DNA from: Perkinsus marinus ATCC 50983
Taxonomy: Eukaryota; Perkinsozoa; Perkinsida; Perkinsidae
Length of the DNA stretch: 64,000 nt
NCBI RefSeq assembly: GCF_000006405.1
Contig: NW_003205853.1
Coordinates: 155,044 to 219,043 of the forward strand
Direction: 5' to 3'
Shown: one piece after another, positions 1-12,037 of the stretch
Position numbering within the stretch: position 1 is the first letter of the stretch
Layout of the letters: every line of letters begins with the position of its first letter
Notes under the pieces: model-generated
What the model was told of the DNA's origin: nothing
Databases searched by the model: none
What the model saw: the letters and a program-made list of their open reading frames with translations, nothing else
Position numbers and translations under genes: made by a program

Positions 1-208
1 TATGACATACGTTATATTAGAGATCACAATATCATACTTATACATGCATGTTCATACTTCCCAGAAGCGGATTCCGTCCAAAAGGGGAAATACCAGGGCG
101 GAGCGAAGCTAAGGTATAGTTTCCAGACAAACGATCATTCACATTTTAGTTCTCTAGCCCCGTAATTCGCTTCTTAAGATGTAGTTGCAAAATCCAGACA
201 CAGTCGTT

Positions 209-3025
209 TCAGATGAGCTCATTGACCAACACCCCACCCCCGCCCTGGACCGCCAACTTAGTGAGTTTATCAGAGACTTGGACCAAGCTCTCCGTTTCCC
301 CGCTGGCCCGTGCAGCTGTCAGCGCATCGTGCATGACGCTCACCATCAACCTTAACGTCAGAAGTGCCTTCGAGCGCCACTTTTTAGCATCACTCAGCGA
401 AATTGAATCTGAGCCCATAAAGATCGAGAAGTGATTCTTCCATGCAGTTCATAACCCTTGTTGCATTTCCGACATATGAATACATCACCTCGTCTAACAC
501 AAACCCCATCATCACATAGAGGGCAGTGAAGGCTCTCCCAGTCACTGAGGCCGTTCTGAACATCACTTGCAATCGAACTCGATAATTTCCACTAAGAAGC
601 CCTTCCATAAACTCCTCCGTATGCGACGCATCACGAGGAAAGACAACTCCTCGTTGCTTCACTACATCACTTCCAGGGTAAATTAATTTTCTGCCAGAAT
701 TTTCAATAATTTCCCATTTTTCTTGCAAAAAATGCCGTTTTTTTCACCAACTGTTTTTATCAAGTTGCCCGAAATTCCAAAGAAATAGCCGATCATTTCA
801 AAAAACGTACCAACTCTTGATACTAAGTTCTCTATGGGCTGTCGCTGTCTACTACGACTCTAGTTTTGGATACACGTATTACTGATTCATCCTGGCATCT
901 GTCACACATACACACGAAATGCTTTTCCCTCAGCATTTGGTCGCGTCTTGCTCCAACACAATCGAAAAACGGCGAAGTAGCAAATCTGACGGAAAAAATG
1001 AACTTCAAATCCCCTCTGAATTGGTATTACGCCAAATGATGGCCAAAATAAGACATACTCAGCTGCTCACCAGCTAGCACCGGTCGAACCGTGATCGCTG
1101 TCAGCAGAGGACCTTCCAAACCGAATCAGTTGTCGAGACTTCTACTACTATTACGTGTGTGAACAGTTTCGGGACTGTACGTCGATATAGAAACATTAGG
1201 CATACAACTGTGATTTAGCAGACTGGCCACTATAAACACGCAAGTGGCTGCTCCGATGCAAGGTAGGCCGCGACGACTGACGGTGTTTTTGAAGGAGTTC
1301 AATGCGATACATTCGCTCACTGCAGCCATCTCTCTGATCTGATCACAATGAACTATGCACGCCATTGTTCTTCATCATGATCAAGGCTCATCCAAGACAC
1401 TACATACGCCATAAGAAGTTCCGTTTCGTTACTGATAATCAACTTAGCCTACTCTTCGCGATCTATCATCTGATTACTCTCCAACCCACTACACGGAATT
1501 TGATCCCCGTTCGCCCCTTTAGCGGGGATCTCGTCAATGTACGAGCGTATAATTATCGCGATGAGAAGAACTATTCAAGTTGTCTCTCCAGAGGCTTAAC
1601 AGATAACACCTATGAATCACTTTCCCGATAGAAAGGTAATTTCATGTGGGACGCTCTGCATGATTCTTGCCATTTCATAACTGTTCCCCACACTGCAGCA
1701 CTCATGAGCTCGAACGAAACAGTACTGCCAAAAATTATGCATAGGACTAGTTCCAAAATTCCGTCCAAGCTACGGTGCTTTCATCGTCGCATAACCGGAA
1801 CCTCCATATGCACATTCACTATGCGCGGCGACTTCACGTCATTCAACGTAGACCAACCTCATAAAAACTCACTTCTCTATCACTATGATTCCGTCTGAAG
1901 TCCTCAAAAGTTGCGATGAAATCTCGACACAACGCTTCGCTAGGTGCTGCAAACATACACATCCAACCCACTAGCGTGAGCGAGGCCGCAGGGCTTACTT
2001 TCCTCCTCGTCATCGAAAACATTCATTACTGCTTTCCATGCCTCGGGCCGGGCAAGCCACTTAGCAGACTGCTCATGGGAGAAGAAATGAGCGAACGAAT
2101 TAATATCATCCTTTATACCATCAGGCAAGGCTTCTAAGTCGCCACTACTCCGAGGATAAAGAAACTTGAAAAAAAGCCAAAATGGCCGCACATGCTTTTC
2201 CATTACTTTACCTGTCGGAGCTTTCTAGCATCTGAAAAGTTCTTCATGATCCACAAGAGGTTGTCCAGCGTACCCGCAACCGCACATTCTCTGAGAGAAA
2301 AAAACAGCAACGACTATTGAAAATCGACAACACCACTGACAGTGGTGCTAGCCCTAGAGTAATGCTCCCAAGCTCACCAACAATCATATCATCATAGACT
2401 CTCAAAATGATCCTAAATTAGGAGTATAGTTAGTTAATAGGAGTTATTAGGAGTTAATAGGTCGTAGTCAGATTTATCTGTATTAGGATTCCTAATACAG
2501 ATAGATCTGACTACGTCAACTTCCTCCCGAAGAAACCAGACAAATTAGATTCTACCAAGAAACATATAATCATCATCCTTCATACCTCTCTGGTCGGTAA
2601 GCTGTATAACACAATGAATTTGCTTTTATCCAACATGCCCCACCGAGAGTCACTTCGCGAGGCTATTGCATGTGTCTTTCCATTATTCCCCTAAGAGCTA
2701 TTTCCCTCATCGCCCTCCTCGTCTGCGTCCTACCTGCGTGGTGCTATGATGACCGCTGGTTGCTCTTCCAACAGAATACACCCCTCTGGAATGTCATCCG
2801 ACGCGTACAAGCCCATCCCACTCACTTCACTGTGACGAACCTACTACCATCACTACTACCCACAAATCTATTTCAATCCACCTCAAAACACTTAGCCACC
2901 CTCAACAATTGAGGCCTCAAAGTGGACTTAGTATTTCCAGGAACGGCAGGCAGGAGCTCCTCAAAGCCTCTAGGAACTTCTGCTGCTCCATTGCAAGACG
3001 ACGATCGACTCTTCTTCTTAGGCAT
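209..3025 (-). CDS. SMYD-type SET-MYND lysine methyltransferase, multi-exon
   Basis: Predicted protein-lysine methyltransferase using S-adenosylmethionine. The start is ATG at 3025 (MPKKKSRSSS). The next exon (about 2835-2724) carries the SET N-terminal segment GLYASDDIPEGCILLEEQPA. Exons near 2650-2580 and 2330-2210 fill the position where SMYD proteins carry the MYND region, though I do not see a full set of Zn cysteines. The exon around 1365-1150 has the diagnostic ASLLNHSCMPN motif. An exon near 1120-1040 ends in VLAGEQLSMSYF, and one near 930-900 encodes the post-SET pattern FVCMCDRCQDE (CxCxxC). The 3' end is uncertain: the open frames at 728-390 and 418-209 may be the helical C-terminal region. 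Introns are short; one holds a perfect palindrome at 2461-2517. The family call is firm, the substrate unknown. Confidence 0.82.
2461..2517. repeat. Perfect inverted repeat (hairpin) in a SMYD intron
   Basis: Two ~27 bp arms reading gtagtcagat..tattagga and its complement meet with almost no loop. The sequence lies between coding exons of the SET-MYND gene. It could be a tiny foldback element; no coding role is visible. Confidence 0.8.
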
Positions 3026-3119
3026 GACGGAAAACTACACTCATTATCCCTCCACTAAACTCAACAGTTCCTATATTAGCAAATAATGACTATGCGCACC
3101 ATAAAAAATATTCGTGAAT

Positions 3120-4263
3120 TCAGGGGAAAGTCTTCTTAGTCATAATATTGTAGAAATCTTCCGCGCTGATTTCGCCGTCACCATTGCCTAAGTTGAAACC
3201 ATCCACAAGAACCAACTCCCCCCCATCCTATCACTATCAGCCCTCTCGATCATCTCGCGTAGTTCCTCATCGGTCATAGTCTGCCAAAAGAGCCACCTTA
3301 TCAAGGACACTTCCTCCCCTATTACCTCTCCGAGCTCCTTAGCAACACGGCGTAGATTCTTGATGGTAATAGTACCTACAGCCCATCCAGATCATGTCAC
3401 TATAATATCAGAGCCTACCAGTTTTATCGTCATCAAAGAGATTAAATATTCTCATTATTCCCTCGCGGGACTCCTTATCCCCCTAACAATAAACACATAC
3501 ATTTCCCCATACTAGTGCCTTCAGCTCAGTCCAGAGGTTTCCTCACTATAGAAGTTTTCATACGAAAGCAGTGCTGCAAAAAAATGTTCGCTCTCTTCAG
3601 CTGAGCTCAATAGCTTCTTCACTAATCATAGGATTTCACATACGACTTGGGAGAATATATACGATAATTGTACTGAAACTAACAAGGATCCTCCAAAATT
3701 TCCTCCGAATTTTCATATTCTCACCAACACATGTGGTTAAGCATGTGCATATTTTACCACACTGTACGAAAGTGTACAGAAACCGATGAGACGTTCCTCA
3801 ATTTTCCTCAGAATTTACACACATGTCACCTACACATGTAGTTAGCCATGTGTATATTTTCCCACTCCGCGCCATACCACACCTTCCTCACCAATTTATT
3901 AGTAATACTATCCAGAAACTCCTCGAAATCAACAGCGCCATTACTCTCCCTCTCAAGATCAGCGATCATCTGAGTACATTTTCACACTAATTCTTCCCGA
4001 GAAAATTCTACCTGATATATAGTGGGATTCTTAGACTCAAATCCAAGACTCTGCATAGCCGCTTTCAACTCCTTCGGATCGATCGTGCCACTTCCATCAG
4101 TGTCGAACAGATTAAAAGCCTCTCGAATCTCATCTATCTCATCCTATACAGAAACATAACACACACCTAAACTCCTACTGCCCACCTCGGTCATCCCTGG
4201 CCTCTCATAAGTAGGCTTGCGGCGAGCAGCACCATGAGCAGGACTAGCACGTGCGCGGCTCAT
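3120..4263 (-). CDS. CETN: Centrin (caltractin), EF-hand basal-body protein
   Basis: Calcium-binding centrosome/basal-body protein. The start at 4263 gives a basic N-terminus ([19 protein letters not shown]). EF-hand 1 is [19 protein letters not shown] (about 4130-4050). EF-hand 2 is degenerate, [18 protein letters not shown] (about 3985-3890). EF-hand 3 reads [11 protein letters not shown], then after an intron [17 protein letters not shown]-hand 4 is split by a ~48 nt intron as [20 protein letters not shown], ending MTKKTFP before the stop at 3120. Order and spacing match centrin rather than calmodulin: [16 protein letters not shown] is the typical centrin third-hand signature. Loop 2 lacks several Ca2+ ligands. 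The intron between about 3890 and 3470 carries a MITE-like element. Confidence 0.92.
3568..3871. repeat. MITE-like element, family B (copy 1, compound)
   Basis: Begins with the terminal motif gcagtg then gttcgct, followed by the palindrome-like cagctgag and an AT-rich body. It ends acatgtggtt..gcatgtgcatatttt..cactg, complementary to the start. A second partial 3' half follows (about 3793-3871). It lies in a centrin intron. Related copies: 6638-6768, 7548-7694 (inverted), 21863-22046 and 23451-23582. Confidence 0.75.
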
Positions 4264-4397
4264 TTTCACAGAGTACCAAAATCCTGCCGAAATCTGCACA
4301 AGGGTAAAAACCAAAACCATCGATCCCTCTCAGTGAAACGATCAAATAAAGGGCGAATTATGATGCACTTCTAATACACAATCATACAAGAGAATTC

Positions 4398-5571
4398 TCA
4401 GCCGCCCGTAGCTGCCGCCTCGCGTATTGTGAGGAGCTCCTGAGCTTTGTCCATTAATGACAGCGATTGACTCCTTATACAAGCCAGCTCTAGTCGGGAT
4501 AGTTTGGACACCTACCAAAGACTCCCGACACGCTGAGAAGGATGGTCTTACGTCCAAATTCGCAACATCGGTGTCGAGCATCTTGATACCTTCTCGTATC
4601 TTGTGGCGTCTTATATTCAGAATGTCTAGGAAATGTGGTATGACAATAATCACTCGTAATCACCACAATTTCACCTTCCAATAGAACCCGAACCTCCGCT
4701 TGAGCCCTCGAACCTCCCAAGGAGTCTTGCGAGCCGCCTCCGACCACCTCCCCTCCGTTCCCATTGCTCTTCAACCAAGGACGCTTATTCAATAGTATCT
4801 GCCTCAGCTCATGCACGACCAAACTACATATGCATACGTACATGTGCCAATTCGAGGTAGTGTTCATGTACATCTGTAAACTCATCTACTGGCAACCTGC
4901 GCTCTTCCGCCAGCTGCTGTCGTAAATGTGTCGCGTTGAGCCACTCAGGTGCTTCAATCGAACACCTAGTGATTCCAACCGATGAAGCAACTTCTAATAT
5001 AAATATATTATAAATATTAAAAGCAATACATATATCAATTGAGTTTCATCCGTTTTACGTGAAGTGGCGTAATACTCTGTGGAAAACGCGATTTTCGCCG
5101 TGATATACAGTAGCCGTGAAATACATATTTTTCACTATTGTTTTTCATATCACTAGAGTGAAACTCCAATGTGAAAGTTGCTGCTGAATATTACTACTGT
5201 TTTTACATACAATCATCATTAAACCATCGTGAACATAGATATTATTCACCATAACATTACATGTATATTACGATGACCCATCGCTGTCACTAACCTCCTC
5301 ACCGGTTGATCTTCTCTAGATATAAAGCCAACCACAGGGGTACATCAGCAGGCATGTATGGACTGAACGGTCCCACTACTCCTGAGAAGAGCTCCCATCT
5401 AGCCCCAAATGTGGTGAAGGAAGCCGACGGTACTATTGTCACCTACTTACAAGCACTCAAGTGACAGTAGCCTTCCTTCCTCACCAGTGAGTCCATCGCC
5501 TCAAACTCCTCATTGCCAATCATTGCTGCCCTTCGTACAGTGTCAACATCGCATATTCGAATTTGGTCCAT
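4398..5571 (-). CDS. GINS2: GINS complex subunit Psf2 (DNA replication)
   Basis: Subunit of the GINS tetramer, part of the CMG replicative helicase in the nucleus. The hallmark N-terminal exon (about 5430-5297) reads ELFSGVVGPFSPYMPADVPL then WLALYLEKINR, matching the Psf2 GPF...VPLWLA block. After a ~310 nt intron comes CSIEAPEWLNATHLRQQLAE (about 4965), matching the Psf2 PPEWM block, then YLELAHELRQILL. A later exon gives DILNIRRHKIREGIKML, and the model ends LMDKAQELLTIREAAATGG with the stop at 4398. The first exon (start 5571, MDQIRICDVDTVRR) is the least certain. The large intron contains a family A MITE. Confidence 0.82.
5038..5172. repeat. MITE-like element, family A (copy 1) inside the Psf2 intron
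   Basis: About 135 bp with terminal inverted repeats: attgagtttca at the left and tgaaactccaat at the right. The body is near-identical to 61269-61395, including the shared block gtggcgtaatactc. No ORF, so non-autonomous. Confidence 0.85.
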
Positions 5572-6294
5572 CGTAAGGAGCAACAACACCAACACTACAA
5601 CACTCCTATCTGCGGGACGAATAGCCCCTCATACAAGCTTCACAGAGGAAGACAACTCTCACCATAAATTGAGATTCCCGACAGATCTTCTGGACTTCAA
5701 AACATGTAAAAAATTCGGACTAGACTCAAAAGAGGCCCATCGAGAATCCACCCAAGGCGAGAACAAGTCGAACTCACCTCCTCCATAAACCTGACCAAAC
5801 TCCCCCGTCCTGTTCGTTACCTCCACTGTAGGATACGCCAAGCGAGTGGTCACCACCTCGTCAACGATTGACAGAGATGTAATTTCCATTCATTTCGGAG
5901 TCTCCTATGAGCTACGACAGGAAAAACCAATTTCACACAACAGGACACTACTACTACTACTACTACAGCTTTGTGCAGGTGAGATTATATATCCGAGCCC
6001 CGCCTTGAACCTGCGCTATTCGCGTCGGCGTGGTTGCCCAAGAGAATAAAAAAATTCTCCCGTGTGAATTAACATACTTATACACTGTCGCGAATAATAA
6101 GGGAGAAACTCTATTAATACCATTGACGAGCGAGCGGAATATGATATGAATAAAATCTCAACAGGAACCGATCCACACCAGCGATGACGCACTGAACGTT
6201 CCATAATACTACTATACTAATGAAAGACTATAAAAGGAGGAAAGTGCAGCAGTCAAGCACGTTGGCGTCTATCCATAATCCTCACTACTTTGCT
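5572..6294. other. Gap between Psf2 and the M20 peptidase; possible small minus-strand exons
   Basis: No recognised gene. A minus-strand stretch at about 5889-5660 could encode MEITSLSIVDEVVTTRLAYP, followed by plausible GT-AG breaks, but no family is recognisable. A (tac)n run occurs at about 5949-5964. Confidence 0.3.
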
Positions 6295-8900
6295 TTTTCT
6301 TCCATAGTCATCCGTGAAAATTCATATACGTACCTGACAGCTTGATAAAGAACTTCACCCACTTCATATTCGTTTACGTTCCGAGAGTCTTCGCCCCCAT
6401 AATATAGTTCCTCCTCGAGATCTTCTCGTTTTGACTGTGAGCGCCGTCATTCCCTTGCCCGATCGGCAACAAAATGGCGGGTTTGCCTCCGCTGACCTCC
6501 TCAAAGGTCAACGTGATAGGGATAGACCCGCCCTCTCTGGTGTAGTCGGGCTCGACACCCCATACCTACTCCGATACAGTATTAATTCTACCAGCAACAT
6601 GGCCACCACTCCAACTGCGGTATTTCAATCTCACAAGCTTGGAATACATTCACGCTCTCCTCAGCTGAGTTCACACAAAAATGAATGAAAAAATTCCCGA
6701 AATTTCCTCAAAATCCTCCTTTTACCGCTAACACACTTAGTCAACCTGTGCATATTTTCCAACACTGCAAAACCCATCTATGCGAAATCCAGTCTTTGAA
6801 CATTAAACGATTTCACAGCGCACTCCACAGAGCACAGACATACATGCCTAAACTCCCTCCTCACCTGTCTAGTGGCAGCAGCTGCAGCACGGTAGTTATA
6901 ACCATTCAAATCTCCAACCCAAGGCTGATACAACAAAGCCAATTTCCGTTATTCCCGATCATAAAACTCCATTACCTTTCCCGCGTGAATAACATTGACC
7001 TTCAGACGGTTTTTACTTCCCAGCTTATCAAAGACTTTCACAACATGTTGTTTCACGCACTCCGACACGTGATTGATCGTCATGTGTGGTACGGTACGGA
7101 TCGAGAATTTACCTAAAATCTAATAAACCCCTCCAAGCCTCAACCTCATCCTCACCAACGACCGTGCGAGGAATGACCGTTTTCGCGCCCGCCCCCGCGA
7201 ACGCGCCCTCTATACCATGCAGGGACAAAGTCGGATATCTCGACCGCGCCATCAAGATCGTGGACTTATCCTAAAGGGAAATCATTCTCCTCCACACACT
7301 TCCCCACCCACTGCATAATACATGGCTCAGGAGAGGCATGCCGCCAGTATCCTCATTTGCGTAACCAGCGACATCAAAATCACAACGCTCGTATCTATTC
7401 GAACCGATATGCACACCATGAAGCCAATTCACGCAACATACCTTTCCTTCTCCTCTTGAGTCAGCTCGTCAACCTCGTCGTATATACCAGGAACCAGTAT
7501 TTTTCCGGTAGCACTGTCAACTAACGATGCCATAATCTGATCGTAGTGCAGTGTAGGAAAATATGTTGCTGACGAAATGGTAATTTTCAGAAAATTTTCG
7601 GAATTTCTTGTTCATTTTCTTACACTTCTACCCAAATTTGTGCGTAACTTCCCATAATTAGTGAGAAAATTCCTAAGCTCAGCTGAGGAAAGCGACCAAG
7701 TACTCCAATACCATCAGAAACCCCTAAACAGCATACAGATGAGGTGTAGTCAGCTACCTTCACGAGGTCAGTCATTGGCTCTTGGACGGCTCCACCGTGA
7801 GCTCCCGAATGAAGATCCTTCGTGCCTCCACGCACCTAGTTCATACCATAACTTCGCCACATCACACGAGTGAGCAACTACCTCCACAGCAAAGTACACA
7901 TTACCGCGGATACCCCAGGTGACACACGGACGCTCGAGACCCATCCAGTAGTTATCAGAAATACAAATGCCGTCGACATCGTTGAAGAAGGTCTCGCTCA
8001 CCGACTGAAAAGTATTAACCGAATTATCCACCACTTACCACACCAACCGAACATCACCTGAAGGCACTCCTCAAGGCCTTCTGAACCCGACTCCTCCATG
8101 CCTTCAAACACACACCTACCAAGGAGGTCAAGGAACATCCATTGCAGAAACTACCGCTACTCACTTGAGATTGCAGGGCAACGGTAAGTTAAATTTCCTA
8201 TGGAATTCCACAAACCACAGCCAACAGAGAACCGGTCCTTTATCGTCTGTTGCACCTCTACCATATCTGATCGAACATGCATGTGAAACAAGACCAACTC
8301 CTCCAGCCTCCGCCCCTACAGGTTGCCATCCTTCTCAGTCAGCTCAAACGGTTCCGTATCCCACCCGTCCTCCTTGCTAGCCGGCTGCACGTCTAGATGA
8401 CCATACACGCACAAGGTAGGGACACCAGGCAAGGTCGACTCGAAAGTGGCGAACAGGGCCGGAGGGCGAACGATACGGCTACCTACTCATTCGAACAGCA
8501 GTAACGTATGCGATACGATGAGAGAAGCTCACCATCAGGGAGAGTCTGCAGACCTAGATCAACAGGCTCCGTAACCCCTCCAAGAGATTCACACCATTTA
8601 GTCGCCCAAGCTACCGTTTGGAGAACCTAAAAAGAACCTAAATACTCCAGGGCGTAGCGAGATTTCCACCGCTCACCCTAGGGCGTAAAGTAGGGTCGCC
8701 AGAGACACTGGGAATAGCAACAGCTTCGGCCAATCTCGATACAAAGACCTGAAGCCAAGTATCATATTACCACGCAGGTTCGATCCCCGGCTGGTACATC
8801 TTGGTTTAGGTCGATCCACTCATACATCGCCTTGTATAGGTCCTTACTAGGATCAGCAGTGATGCTCTCATTGGTGTCTCTGAACACTTGGAGTGGTGAC
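6295..8900 (-). CDS. M20 metallopeptidase, cytosolic dipeptidase (CNDP2-like)
   Basis: Zn/Mn-dependent dipeptidase hydrolysing dipeptides, cytosolic by family. The N-terminus ([13 protein letters not shown]) is split by a 49 nt intron from [19 protein letters not shown]. Active-site blocks appear in order: [20 protein letters not shown] (about 8420), [15 protein letters not shown] (about 8240), [14 protein letters not shown] (about 8090), [20 protein letters not shown] (about 7950) and [19 protein letters not shown] (about 7810). The C-terminal block [20 protein letters not shown] is at about 6550, then [21 protein letters not shown] last 44 nt intron joins KTLGT to [15 protein letters not shown], stop at 6295, aligning with the family end. 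All metal ligands visible to me are kept. The exact start (8827-8900) is unsure. Introns contain two family B MITEs and one tRNA-like segment. Confidence 0.92.
6638..6768. repeat. MITE-like element, family B (copy 2)
   Basis: Shares ctcctcagctgag at the left and gtgcatattttccaacactg at the right with the other copies. It lies within the M20 peptidase gene between exons. Confidence 0.7.
7548..7694. repeat. MITE-like element, family B (copy 3, opposite orientation)
   Basis: Begins gcagtgtaggaaaatatg and ends ctcagctgaggaaagcg, the reverse orientation of the other copies. It lies between exons of the M20 peptidase gene. Confidence 0.7.
8749..8797 (-). other. 49 nt intron holding an antisense tRNA 3'-half-like segment
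   Basis: The borders are fixed by conserved protein on both sides (IDLNQD / [12 protein letters not shown]). On the plus strand the intron reads caggttcgatccccgg, a canonical T-arm/B-box, ending at the gtac that forms the 5' splice site. No full tRNA is present. Confidence 0.75.
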
Positions 8901-9171
8901 ACCAGAGGTGACACGGACTCTCACCTGAACCCAAGCTCGCACTCATCAGCCATCGTCTGTACGCTGGCCACTGCATCGCACTCAGCTGAGGTCAAATCTT
9001 GCTGCCTGAGGTGTACATCATTCGAACCTCTTTTGAATCTTACACGCTCAACCTAAAGATACTACATCTGAACCGTGAGAGGCCTATACGGGATCGATGG
9101 TGACGGCAACAGATTCTGGGGTGTCACCGGATGATAGGGTGAGGAAGCCAGAGTACCTAATACGATCAACT

Positions 9172-11056
9172 TCACCAACCCGACCAAGACCAACCCCAAG
9201 TGCTACTTGAGAATTCTCCGGTAGCCGAAGTAGGAACAGCGGCAACGTCCACCTTGGGTGGGGCGATAGGGGAGTTGGACTCCTCGATATTCAACGAGAA
9301 CTCTTCTGACATTACTTCAATACAATTGAACCTGGTCACCTTCACCGCGCCACAAAATTCCCCCCAACACAAGACGTCGGCGCTCCAGTGTGAGACCATG
9401 CACTGACCAACACGTTCAAGGGTCATGCTATCACCGGGAGCCGATACGGCCTTCACCACCCTAGCCTGCCCGATACTCCCCAAGGCCACCAGCCTCTACA
9501 AGGACACCTTCTCCACTGCAGAAAACTCCCCCCCCGTTTACATCCGAACAATCAATAGATGTGACCACTGCAGACTCACCTGCCTGAGTAGTGTATAGTG
9601 TGGTACGATAAACCTGCAGGGCGAAGGTGATTCCGAGATGGAGTATATAAAACGTCTGACAGGCTCGAGAGTGGCCAAATCTAATAAGGCAACTTGTCCT
9701 CCTTTAGAAGCCGCAACCACTATACGATCGTTAAGGTAGCTAACGCCCTCAACGGTAGATTCAAACGTGATTTCGCGAGGGAGTGGTATCTACACTATTC
9801 ATAAATCACATCACCAGAGAAAGATCCGTTACCTCCTTCCAGCTCAACCGAGGGTCAAACAGCTTCACTCTGCATTGGCTCGATGCGAACCCTTTAGACC
9901 CGCAAACGACATAACCTTCTTACTGATGAGACCCTCAAGAATCCAATACGCTTACTATCACTATCCCTTCCCACAGCACACGACACCAACTGGTCCGCTC
10001 CACACGGGGTCGAATGCACTATACAGGCCGACCCAGGCGGTGATCTAAAATCCCATACCTGAGCCCCGCATACCAGAAGCCTCTCGAGAGCTGCCCTCGG
10101 CCGACCCTAAATTGGAGATCCTCAGATAGTTGGACCACCGCGAGCGACTCCGGCAAAATCCTGAGAAGTTCACTCGAGGAGGTTACACGTGATAAAGATA
10201 CCTCACGCGTGTCACCACGTTACGAGATGTCCATATTGTTGATATCTGCCGCGCTGTGCTGATGTCCCAGTAGGTCACTCTGCAGTCCCTACCCCCCGTC
10301 ACCACCACATTTCGCTGAACCACACAAGAGACCTCCCCAGCGGGTCGGAATTGACCTCACCCGCAGACTGCCCGTAGCCGATGCAACGGAAAGTTCATGT
10401 CCATTCAACCTGCTGACTCCAACTAGGAAACCCTCGTCCTCACGAGCCGACCACAACCCGACGCTCCGGTCTGCTGAACAGGTGATCAGATGGCCCTCAC
10501 CGATAGACACCTGAGATGAAATCTCTATGATGATACTGGACTACCTTACCACTTCGTTGATACCCTCACTGTGGCATTTAAACTGACAATGTTGATGCCA
10601 TGCACATGTTGTAGTTGGCTTGAAAGCCGACACGAAGCCTTCACTATCTGCCAGTACTAGCCGAGCAAGCGGCGAGGGAGAATCCTCGAGAAAAACCACC
10701 GCTGTTACGATACTTTCGGCCTGCGGCACAAAGCGTCGGAAAAAAGGTAATAAAAGTGAACCTACCTCGGCTGGGAGACTGTAGGACTCGGGCTGGTAGC
10801 GTTGAGGGAACGATGGAAGGCAAGGGCAACACCTCAGCTGTTGTCGACGATGACGCATTAGAAAGCTATGAATAATAACATACCACCTTTTGGGGTAAAG
10901 ATTAGGCTCTAACATAAGCTCGTCCTTGAACCTGCTATAGCAGGACTGTTCTATATGCAAGCGGAAAGCATCATAGTTCGGACAATTCCCATCGAACATC
11001 CCTGTAGGCACATAGGGAAGTTTCCTTGGACGCTGCCCCCACGTAAAAGCTTGCAT
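9172..11056 (-). CDS. WDR31: WD40-repeat protein resembling WDR31
   Basis: Seven-bladed WD40 scaffold; WDR31 is a cilium-associated protein in animals. Blades visible in order: SIVTAVVFLEDSPSPLARLV (about 10720), HLITCSADRSVGLWSARED (about 10480), VVVTGGRDCRVTYWDISTA (about 10300) followed by TSRNVVTR, then SLAVVQLSEDLQF (about 10110), GFASSQCRVKLFDPRLSWKE (about 9870) and VVAASKGGQVALLDLATLEP (about 9700). The SRNVVT and GF...C..LFD.R blocks fit WDR31. ATG 11056 (MQAFTWGQRPRKLPYVPT) is preferred over 11164 because the latter would overlap the plus-strand gene at 11141. The C-terminal 100 codons down to 9172 are uncertain. Confidence 0.75.
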
Positions 11057-11140
11057 GTCGAGGAAATGTAAGAAAGAGTAATAACGCAAGATTTGATTTC
11101 CATAGTGCCCATCGTGGAATTCCCCGTGTGGATCTTCATC

Positions 11141-11521
11141 ATGATCAAACACCTGTGGCTGCATGCCTTATTAATAGCATCGACTACTCTGGCGCTCTCC
11201 ACTAGCAGAAGAGCTTATGTTGACGATGAGGAATCATCTACAGGGTGCTTCGGGACTCTGTGTGGCCTCTTGGGAAGACGGAAGGCCAACGACGAATCAG
11301 TGCCGTACGAATCGATCACTGTGAGGAGCAAACCGTCAAAGCCCAAAGTGCCTATCAAGAGGAGAATCCTATCAGTCTTCAAGAGATCCCCAAAGTCCGA
11401 GGCCAGACCCGTTCTTAGTCGTTCCACTGAGGCATCATACGATGGTGTTTCGACTGAGGTGAATAGACGATATAGGAACGACATGGAGGAACGACTTAAC
11501 GCGATGATTGCAGGATGGTGA
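11141..11521 (+). CDS. Small secreted basic protein, unidentified
   Basis: Single-exon ORF of 126 codons. ATG 11141 begins MIKHLWLHALLIASTTLALS, a clear signal peptide; an upstream in-frame ATG at 11093 would bury it. The mature part starts with an acidic stretch (DDEESS), has a CFGTLC pair of cysteines, and is then rich in Lys/Arg/Ser with repeated KP, KR and RR pairs that could be processing sites. It ends RRYRNDMEERLNAMIAGW. No family recognised. Its start is divergent from, and only 85 bp from, the WDR31-like gene. Confidence 0.65.
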   Translation: MIKHLWLHALLIASTTLALSTSRRAYVDDEESSTGCFGTLCGLLGRRKANDESVPYESITVRSKPSKPKVPIKRRILSVFKRSPKSEARPVLSRSTEASYDGVSTEVNRRYRNDMEERLNAMIAGW

Positions 11522-12037
11522 CGACCTTCCATCACATGTATGTTGTTTGATGTCCTTGACAATCTATACATACTGTTGAGGTTTATCAATAAGCATCATA
11601 ACTAGCTCGGGTGACACCCGAGTGCTTCCATGATGACTAACTCCTAAGAGGCAGCCTGAAATTAACCTCACTTCTGACATCATCAAGAACCCTCCCCTGC
11701 CCCTTGATGGTCATAAGAAAAAGGAGATGAAAATGTTCAATTTCACTCCTGGACGAATAAGCTGGTTCTTCCTGACGATGCCTCTGGATCCTATCCATCA
11801 CAAGAGCATCCTCTGATGACATCATAGCGGCTAGACGGTAACGACGAAGCCGAGGTGACGCAGTATGCTGAGCATTTTAAAATTTGCCCCGGATCATGCA
11901 GCTCCTTCGAAATCATTCCACCCTGAGGGCCGCGAGTAAGGAGAGAACTCGCAATCACCTTGTTTATTGACGTTATCACTACTTGCTATGTGTCTTGTTA
12001 ATGTCAACTATAAACATTGCCCAGGGGTATTGTCGAT
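11522..12037. other. Intergenic region with a possible minus-strand coding stretch
   Basis: A minus-strand open frame (about 11825-11637, MMSSEDALVMDRIQRHRQEE) and another from 11979 could be exons of a small gene, but I cannot join them or name a family. Confidence 0.25.

Noticed and set aside
9172-9489. Independent small gene on minus
   Set aside because: It follows the WDR31-like exons on the same strand and may be their 3' end or non-coding; there is no evidence for a separate gene.
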